Source: Liopterus haemorrhoidalis
Taxonomy: Eukaryota > Arthropoda > Insecta > Coleoptera > Dytiscidae
Assembly (NCBI GenBank): GCA_963971575.1
Contig: OZ020611.1
Location: forward strand, 242,010,654-242,074,653
DNA: 64,000 nucleotides
Direction of reading: 5' to 3'
Under the pieces are notes generated by a model, which saw only the letters and a list, made by a program, of their open reading frames with translations, ran no database searches and was not told the origin of the DNA. This document shows, in pieces, positions 56,658 to 64,000 of this stretch. How positions within the stretch are numbered: position 1 is the stretch's first letter; each line of letters opens with the position of its first letter. The translations under genes and the position numbers were made by a program.

Positions 56658-57995
56658 ATGAGAACTACTTGTAAATGACTTAATATCCATTTTAAACAAC
56701 TAATTTTTAAACGACATGCATTGAGCGGCTTTTTAAGATTTCCTAGGTATAATCAAGAAACGTTTTTGTTTTGTTAATATACGTAGAATGATGCAAATTT
56801 GAATAATTGATTCCTGCTTATATTGATTTTTATTCGATATCAGTTTGTCAACGTTGTTGGCAACGGGTCTGCTAGTACTAAGATAATTAAAAAGAATTGT
56901 TTGTCTGCATATTCTATAACAGTTTTTCGTCTCTCCTGCAAAATGACATAGAGTGGACATGGCATGTTTTACATTTAAACCCCTTATATACTATTTATTC
57001 TAGGTTGTGTAAACTCTGTGTCAAACGTCCATGCTTGCGAGCATCAAAACTACCTAGAACGCGTCCAAACAAATTTATCGAATTTCGTAAATCGGGATAT
57101 ACTTCAACTAAAAAAAATTAGAACTATTTTTTTTTTATACTCGTAGTCGAATTTCCTTCACCGAATTTGTGTGGTCGATTGTAACCATTATCCAACCACT
57201 TTTACTGTTTGACTACAACTGCAAAAGTCGCTCTAGTGTTAAGATCTCTTGTGATTAAATTAATTTTGCTGCTTAATTTTAACTGGTCACCGCTAGTTTA
57301 TAAGGTGTTCGTTAGAACGAAACACACATTCACACAACATATTCTGGGAGAAATGTATATATACATACATTCAGTTAACTGCATGAATGCTATTATTATC
57401 GCTCCCCAGCATAGTTTTTTTCATTTCATTTTCGTTCCCGAAAATTTTCAGTTATTTTTTTCATATTATTTTTATTATTTTATACAATGAATAATGTTAA
57501 TTGTTAAATTATTCACTATAGTTTATAAATTAAACTAATGCCTAATGTAACTAAAAACTGAGAATTATAGAAATTTAAGATACACAATGTGAAAATAAAC
57601 TCTTAAAACGGCAATTTTTGGCGATCTTTTTTTTTTATTCCCAAAACAAAAGTTGTTTAGAAGGACGCCGTTTGTAAAGAATGAAGAAAAAATAAAAAGC
57701 GATTCCAAAAAATGCCTACGAAATGTCTTTCTAGAAGTGAAAAATACATTGGCAGCGATTTATAGCCATAGAAGGGCAGTATTTCGAAGGTGGTAGTCGA
57801 AATATAAAATAATTTCTTGTTAATCAAGTTTTATTATTCTATAATCCATGTTCGATTTTTTCACATTTAAATAGGCCATTATGTTTTTTTTTTTGTTAGG
57901 TTGCCCAAATTTGACATTAAAAAACTTTTTTACATCAATTAAATGAATATATCTTACAGAATGCCATACGTATGATTTATTACAATTGTTGTAAT

Positions 57996-58245
57996 TATGG
58001 TCTATTTCAAATTAAAAAAAGTAGATAGCGCTGCGAACCGAGTACGATTTACACTGGATAAATACAGTATAGCGGAAAATTTAAAATAACTTACAACTAG
58101 GGCATGGGCGTAGTAACTGGGTTAGTAAGTGATTTTTTTTTTTTCAATTTAAAAAAGGTTAATAAGATATTGAAATACACAAGGCAGATAATACACTTGT
58201 GTTATTTATACAACATAAATTCAGTTTAATGGGAAATTGCGCTGA
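57996..58245 (-). mobile_element. Family Y fragment
   Basis: The reverse of the Y right end: TATGGTCTATTTCAAATTA, GCGCTGCGAACCGAGTACG, GGGTTAGTAAGTGATTTTTT and on to TAAATTCAGTTTAATGGG, where similarity stops. Confidence 0.75.
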
Positions 58246-58381
58246 TCTATGAAAACACGGTACAAATGGTTATTCATTTTTGTCTGATACTATTTCCATT
58301 TAAATTCAATAAATTGACAACAAAAGAATATAAAATTCCATATAATATTTTGGGTTTATTGATATATTTGACAGTTTTATA

Positions 58382-58450
58382 AAATTTGGCAACACCGGTC
58401 TCAATTCCCATAAGAGAAATACTGCATTCTAAGCTGAACGAATTATAGGT
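58382..58450 (-). repeat. MITE V fragment
   Basis: TTTGGCAACACCGGTCTC, CCCATAAGAG and GCATTCTAAGCTGAACGAATTATAG follow the order of one end of MITE V. The rest is missing. Confidence 0.5.
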
Positions 58451-58550
58451 CGTAATCCTGCTTGGTTCACCAATAAGTATGGTGAAGAAATCGAGAGTAT
58501 ATATGTATTTCCGAGGATCTCAAGTTTTTTATTTGACGTCCCCTTGAAAA

Positions 58551-59578
58551 GATTTGTCTTTTTATTCTTAACAATATTCGTTTTACATTTTTTGCTGTTA
58601 AGTAAATAATAAGGAAGTTATTTAAGTTTTAAATTTTTGGACTTTTCCCGCCATAACTCTCCTAATATATATCCAATCAAAAAAATGTATTTAAGTAAAA
58701 GATTTTTCTTTTTATTTTAAACAATATTCGTTTTACATTTTTTGCTGTTAAGTCAATAATAAGGGAGTTATTTAAATTTAGAATTTTTGGAGTTTTCCCG
58801 CCATAACTCTCCAAATATTTATCCAATCAAGAAAATGTATTTAGATAAAAGATTTGTAATTTTATGTTAAACAATATTCGTATTACATTTTTTGCTGTTA
58901 AGTCAATGATAAAGGAGTAATTTAAATTTTGAAGTTTTGGAGTTTTCCCGCCATAACTCTCCAAATATTTATCCAATCAAGAAAATGTATTTAGATAAAA
59001 GATTTGTAATTTTATGTTAAACAATATTCGTATTACATTTTTTGCTGTTAAGTCAATGATAAGGGAGTAATTTAAATTTTGAAGTTTTCCCGCCATAACT
59101 CTCCAAACATTTTCCAATCAAAAAAATTTATTAAGATAAAAGATTTGTCTTTTTATTTAAAACAATATTCGTTTTATATTTTTTGCTGTTTAGTCAATAA
59201 TAAGACAGTTATTTAAATTTAAAATTTTTGAAGTTTTCCCGCCATAACTCTCCAAATATTTATCCAATCAAAAAAATGTATTTAGATAAAAGATTTGTCT
59301 TTTTATTTTAAACAATATTCGTCTTAAATTTTTTGCTGTTTAGTCAATAATAAGGGAGTTATTTAAATTTTGAATTTTTGGAGATTCCTTGCCATAACTC
59401 TCTAAATATATATCCAATCAAAAAAACGTATTTAGATAAAAGCTTTGTCTTTCTATTTTAAACAATATTCGTTTTACATTTTTTGCTGTTAAGTCAATAA
59501 TAAGGGAGTTATTTAAAATTTAAATTTTTGGAGTTTTCCCGCCATAACTCTCTAAATATTTATCCAATCAAAAAAATG
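58551..59578 (+). repeat. Satellite array, seven 150-bp units
   Basis: Units start at about 58551, 58701, 58851, 59001, 59142, 59292 and 59442. Each runs GATTTGTCTTTTTATTTTAA, ATTCGTTTTACATTTTTTGC, GAGTTTTCCCGCCATAACTC and ATCCAATCAAAAAAATG. Five intervals are exactly 150 bp and one is 141 because of an internal deletion. The units are not identical. It is within the OGDH gene, between exon 52494-52703 and the exon at 60273. Confidence 0.93.
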
Positions 59579-59837
59579 GGCAAAGACGGCTGTTTCGATA
59601 ACCGTAAAAAGTAATCATTAGGTCTTTAATTAGAGAACGCTAGTCCAAACCTGAAAATCTCCAACACCTAGCTGTCATTTATCTAGGCAGTATGCCATAC
59701 GAAATTATAATTATTTGTAAATATGTCCAGCCGTTTTTAGATAAATCTCGGACAAACTGACAGAAAAAGATTTTTTTTGCGGATTTCATCTTATCACCAT
59801 CTAACATGTAGAAACCAAGTATGAAGACGAAACAAAA

Positions 59838-60087
59838 AAGAAACTAATAACCTCCAATTTTATTTATATGGAATATACACCACCATAACTTTCCAAATAT
59901 TTATCCAATCAAAAAAATGTATTAAGATAAAAGATTGACTTTTTATTTTAAACAATATTCGTTTTACATTTTTTTGCTGTTTTGTCAATAATAAGGGAGT
60001 TATATAAATTTTGAATTTTTGGAGTTTTCCCGCCATAACTCTCCACAAGAAACTAATAACCTCTAATTTTATTTATATGGAATATAG
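59838..60087 (+). repeat. Isolated satellite monomer between 40-bp direct repeats
   Basis: One extra unit of the 150-bp satellite (about 59885-60040) lies between two copies of AAGAAACTAATAACCTC(C/T)A...TATGGAATATA, at 59838-59877 and 60047-60087. It stands 300 bp beyond the end of the main array. Confidence 0.8.
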
Positions 60088-60272
60088 ACGTCTGTTTACT
60101 ATCAAGAGTTTAATATGACTGTTTATTAAGAGTTTATTTTCACACAATCTTAAATTTCTATGGAGCTGCAATAAAGCGAACACATTTACTAAAAAAAAAC
60201 ATTCTAATATAAATGTAAGTAAAAATAAGAAGAAAATGGGTGTTTAATTAATGAAATGTGATTGTTGAGTAG

Positions 60273-60396
60273 TCTAGAGGCCACTTGGTAGCGCGGCTAG
60301 ACCCTCTGCAAATTATGTATCTCGACAGGGAACAGGGGAAGTTCCGGCACGATCGCGACGGCCCATCCAGGACTGTCGTACGGAATTACTTGCATG
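60273..60396 (+). CDS. OGDH: OGDH candidate alternative exon (SRGHLVARLDPLQ)
   Basis: After an AG at 60271-60272 the sequence reads in phase 0 as SRGHLVARLDPLQIMYLDRE, then a basic stretch and PSRTVVRNYLH. Joined to the preceding exon (...IIRSYQ) this recreates the family motif SYQ(x)RGH(x)(x)A(x)LDPL. It codes 41 residues plus one base to a donor ATG|GTACGC. Another donor, ATA|GTTAGT at 60425, would extend it to 60424 before an in-frame stop is met. The part after LDPL does not resemble the form ending in GFYGLDESD. OGDH is known to have alternative exons exactly here in other animals, so this may be one of a mutually exclusive set, with others beyond the window. The acceptor lacks a strong pyrimidine tract. 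Confidence 0.75.
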
Positions 60397-60867
60397 GTAC
60401 GCATCTCATCCCGCACCTGTTATAGTTAGTACCCATCCATCATCCATGAACTCATACACCTACCGTAAAACCGTACATCCACATGCACCCTTACCTGATA
60501 CAGTTACAACCATTGCTGTAGTCGTAAAATCAAGAGGGTGTACTGTACATTTATCCTTAAAACCAGACGGTATGCCCTCCACTACAGCCCTGATTATAAT
60601 CTATCACACCATAGACTCTAAGCAGAGAAAATACGATAACATGCCAATAATTCAAAAAATATAGTTCGCACTTTTTTTTTCTCGAACTCTAAGTTGCTAT
60701 AAGACCTGTGTTAAGAATAGACTTATATCTTGATCTTTAGTTAGCAACTTTCATTCTTCGAACTCAGTTCGAAGTTAAGACTTGTGTTTAAATCGAAATT
60801 GTAACCCCATACTTCAGAAAGTATTGGACATGACAGTTGCCCGATTCGATGCTTGTCCGACAATAAG

Positions 60868-61091
60868 TGTGTTCGATTTGCACATTTGCAGTTACTGTTT
60901 ACTGCCGCGTTAAAGCGTAACAGCCGTAACAAATAATCCGCAAGAGAAACAGCTGTAACTTTTTCGCAGTAGCGTCCTAAACTGGCAGTAAATTGCGACA
61001 AATCGAAGAGATTTGCAGTTACTGCGACCAAACGAACAGTTTTTTTTAACGCGGCAGTAAACAGTAACTGCAAATGTGCAAATCGAACACA
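60868..61091. mobile_element. Hairpin MITE with about 47-bp perfect inverted ends
   Basis: TGTGTTCGATTTGCACATTT through GCAGTTACTGTTTACTGCC to GCGTTAAA is exactly mirrored on the right, with a centre of about 130 bp. Similarity may extend a few bases outward (AATAAG/CCTATT). No gene. Perfect arms suggest recent activity. Confidence 0.85.
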
Positions 61092-61347
61092 CCTATTATA
61101 TAACAATTAACCACGTAGATATACAAGCTCCGTTTCAGTGAAGTTGGTCCAACTATCAAAAATAGTGTTTTCAAAGATAATATTATTTATATTAGAAGGG
61201 AAATTTATGGGTATCAATTCAATTATATAACGATGTGGGGATTGTTTACTAATATTTTACAAAAAAATTAAATCTTAAAAGAAACACAAAGATGTAGTTA
61301 GTATTGTCACAAAATGAACAGAGAGAAATAATTTCTTTTCTCATATA

Positions 61348-61912
61348 ACGGGTGTTTTTTTTAGAGGTATAGAACTTTAAATTGCAATAAAACAACGATG
61401 GATTATTCGATTGACATGAATTTTTTTTTATTCGAAAGATAATCTTTTGGCATTACATTAAATCATACCAACAAGACGGCGCAACATGTCACACAGCTCG
61501 TGCCACAATCGATTTATTGAAAGACACGTTTGGTGACCGCCTAATTTCACGTTTTGGACCTGTGAATTGGCCTCCAAGATCTTGTGATTTAACACCGCTG
61601 GACTACTTTCTGTGGGGCTATGTAAAGTCATTGGTCTATGCGGATAAGCCACAAACGCTTGACCATTTGGAAGACAACATTCGCCGTGTTATTGCCGATA
61701 TACGGCCACAAATGTTGGAAAAAGTCATCTAAAATTGGACGTCCAGATTGGACTACATCCGAGCCAGCCGTGGCGGTCATATGCCAGAAATCATATTTAA
61801 AATGTAATGCCACAAGATTATCTTTCGAATAAAAAAAAATTCATGTCAATCGAATAATCCATCGTTGTTTTATTGCAATTTAAAGTTCTATACCTCTAAA
61901 AAAAACACCCAT
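61348..61912 (+). mobile_element. Mariner, internally deleted, long inverted ends
   Basis: 565 bp flanked by TA at 61346-61347 and 61913-61914. The inverted ends of about 100 bp include GGGTGTTTTTTTTAGAGG, TATAGAACTTTAAATTGC and ACGATGGATTATTCGATTG, nearly perfect. Everything from the left end to just before the second catalytic Asp of the transposase has been deleted. Confidence 0.93.
61466..61807 (+). pseudogene. Mariner DD41D transposase, C-terminal third
   Basis: Begins directly as YQQDGATCHTARATIDLL (second Asp) and continues FGPVNWPPRSCDLTPLDYF (third Asp, 41 residues later), then LWGYVKSLVYADKP and NIRRVIADIRPQ. A TAA near 61730 stands where the family has Glu. The frame then ends SRGGHMPEIIFKM. 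The N-terminal DNA-binding region and first Asp are missing through internal deletion. Confidence 0.9.
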
Positions 61913-61914
61913 TA

Positions 61915-64000
61915 CTTACATTTTTGCTGTTAAGTAAATGATAAATGAGATATTTCAACATAATAAGTAACATACCCCACTAAATAATTTTCTCGTTAAA
62001 AACTGCATTGAAGAGAAAACAAAAATGTTGCCACATATAAATTTTGGATGTTAAGTAAATAAGGGAGATATTTCAATATTTTATACAATATTTTAGTGAA
62101 ATACTTTTAACAAAGTAATGTTATAATAATAAAATCATTTATCTTAAATTATACTTACTTTATTTTAACATAAATTCACAATTTTCATGATGCCAACTTA
62201 ACTTAGACGGGGCTCGTATACATATATATGTACATGTACCCCCTGTTATTATTAGAAATGAATAAAGAACTAAAAAATACGAAACAGTTGGAAAGCGGTT
62301 TAATTCTCATCCGTATTTAAAGCATACATCGTTGTAAGATATTTTTTGGGTGATCATATCAAAAATAGTACTTTTTTACATCTAGTACTCAACGAAAAGT
62401 AAATCTTTTTTGGTCTAGGCCGATTCGCTTACTTTTCAAACCTCTAGACGTTATCTATGTGTTAAGTAATACGGAAACATCTGACAGTTGTCGTGAATAA
62501 CCTAAATTGACTGTATAGCGTGTATTGTTTAACAATTTACTGGTAAACAATTTACTGTTTAAAATTTGAAGTGTTAAAGGTGCTGCATTTAATTTTTTTA
62601 CGCGAACCGGTGCATATATTTTAAAAAACTTCAAATTTACTTTAGGATATAGATATTTTTTTCGTTACTAGTAGAGTAGTACTTCGACTAACGAACCGCT
62701 GGATGTACGAATTTTTCGAGTAACGATTTTAAAATTAGTAAAATTTGGGGTAAAATTTGGGGGGGGGGGGCTAGAAAGATATGAAATCATCTTTTTATCG
62801 TTTGCACAGAAAAATACAAGTGATGACCTAAAAAAAGGTCCTCACTTCTAAAATACATTTTTCTCAAAGCAATTGTGGGGGGCCAGAGTAATTATGGGGG
62901 GGGGGGCGGTACCCTCCGCTGGCGCCGCCACTGATATAATGGCAGATGCTTTTCATACTAATCATGTAAAACCAACGATTTTATAAATAAAAATTAATAT
63001 GTAATGATAGACAAAATGCATATTTATAGTGTAAAAATGCTATTTCTCATTCTTTCTCAATATCTTTGCATTTTTTTCATTTAGTTGAGATTTATTAATT
63101 TTTTTGATGTTTTTTATTTTATTTATTTTTTTTTTGTGGACGAATTAATTGGTTTTCCAGCAGATATAATGGAAAATTGGGTTTCAACATACATACTTTT
63201 CAAGATACTAACAGCGGCCAGGAACGAATTAAGTTCGTAAGTCGAGGTACCTTTGTACACATAAAAATTTATAATTTTGTATAGAAGTTTTACTAACTTT
63301 ATCTACAAAAAAAATTATCGATATTTCTAATGCTTTCGTAGACCGGTTCGATTATTCTATGGACCAGCGGTTGCGAAACACTGGCCTAGATTATATTCCA
63401 TATAAAGTTAGTCTTAACACAGGCTTATCTTATTGAAAACTGGGTTTTATGATCTTGATATGTATACTTTTTTTACTGCTGAACATAAAAAATATATATA
63501 AAAAAAGAACAATAATAATGCGGGTAATTAACTTATTTATATTGTCAATATATTTTCTGTGTCTATTTGTTTTTATATTCCGGATGGTAGCAAAGATTAA
63601 AGCCACGTTGCTAGGATCTATGGTGTTGTTCTCTTCGACATTGATCTCAAATTTTAACAGTGAAATGTCAATACATTTTAAACATACTTCAGATTCTAGT
63701 CCAATAGTTTGTTTTCTTCATGAAAGCGGAACGATATTTGAATTTAAAATTTTTAAGACATATTTGGTTCAACACATCGTACAATTTTGTTTGCTTGGGC
63801 TTTGGAATTTCTGTTAGATATTAAAGAGTAAAAAGTATACATATATATAGGACCATACTTGTCCTTCCCGAGGTCATAAGTCCATTTTAACTAGAGTGAG
63901 ACATTTATAAAAATTATATACTGTATAAACTTTTGGGCCCCCCTATCTGCGGGGCTGCAAGTTCGCGCCTTGAAGCGTGAGTGTAAAAACATAGCCATAC
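61915..64000. other. Right edge of window, transposon scraps only
   Basis: A partial satellite-like stretch (TTTTTGCTGTTAAGTAAATG) occurs near 61920. A hAT-like right terminus GGCGCCGCCACTG is at about 62931, preceded by G-rich tracts and the reversed GTGAGGACC module. Another, GCGGTTGCGAAACACTGG, is near 63381. An open frame of about 122 codons at 63449-63817 is AT-rich and hydrophobic and matches nothing I know. No OGDH exon was recognised. Confidence 0.45.

Larger units (their letters stand above)
52704..60272 (+). other. OGDH: OGDH intron, 7.6 kb to the candidate next exon
   Basis: Contains the MITE at 52966, the RTE fragment, the hAT MITE at 55064, the Harbinger remnant at 56262 and the satellite array. 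Stretches 53347-54447, 55344-56100 and 57122-57995 show no gene or repeat that I can support, apart from microsatellite and homopolymer runs. Confidence 0.6.

Noticed and set aside
58551..59578. CRISPR array
   Set aside because: The repeats are 150-bp contiguous satellite units without unique spacers, in a eukaryotic intron.
60446..60664. Second OGDH alternative exon (frame containing SRGCTVHLSLKPDGM)
   Set aside because: The resemblance to SRGHLVARLDPLQIM is faint. The RGH and LDPL motifs are absent and there is no good acceptor directly before it. It is probably chance or a very decayed duplicate.
63449..63817. 122-codon open frame as a gene
   Set aside because: Composition follows the local AT bias (Ile, Leu, Phe, Lys), no motif or neighbour supports it, and it matches no family I know.

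Overview
The window is nuclear DNA of an insect or a close arthropod relative. It is AT-rich, its genes have introns with GT..AG borders, and it is densely packed with rosa-type (DD41D) mariner, hAT, PIF/Harbinger, Kolobok-like, RTE and Copia elements. I cannot name the species or order from sequence alone. Only two cellular genes are visible, both on the + strand and both mitochondrial. The last coding exon of a MICU1 homologue (calcium gatekeeper of the mitochondrial uniporter) lies at 2744-2898. The first two coding exons of 2-oxoglutarate dehydrogenase E1 (OGDH) lie at 26948-27163 and 52494-52703, joined in phase 0 across a 25.3-kb intron. A further in-phase OGDH exon, probably one of a set of alternative exons, lies at 60273-60396. 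The rest of OGDH must be past the right edge.

Layout. 1-2743 is the last MICU1 intron, holding a mariner with an uninterrupted transposase (501-1766) and a TA-flanked MITE. From 98 bp after the MICU1 stop codon, 2996-6982 is a stack of transposons inserted into one another, five layers deep at the centre. 8.5-14 kb holds hAT-type elements with 8-bp target duplications and a Harbinger element (11261-13419) carrying two later insertions. 15217-19240 is a PIF-like element containing a 1.7-kb MITE that has inserted into its own copy. 20-26.9 kb is upstream of the first OGDH coding exon and holds another nested stack (22147-24629) and a minisatellite-bearing element (24682-26167).

The 27164-52493 OGDH intron contains a Kolobok-like element, an intact and recent Copia retrotransposon (31618-35938), a second rosa mariner (37293-38605), a large hAT (40770-43318), a decayed Tc1/mariner, and a mariner ending only 70 bp before the next exon. 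52.7-64 kb continues inside OGDH with an RTE fragment, hAT MITEs, a 150-bp satellite array, the candidate alternative exon and an internally deleted mariner.

The most unusual signal is a dispersed repeat of about 1 kb with a GTCT microsatellite near its 5' end and a hairpin at its 3' end, here called the GTCT repeat. Three copies (12.3, 29.1 and 41.1 kb) carry a different tRNA-like block at the same internal position. In each, box A and box B are 53-54 nt apart, yet the blocks resemble different tRNAs. All names and boundaries come from reading the sequence; no database search was run.
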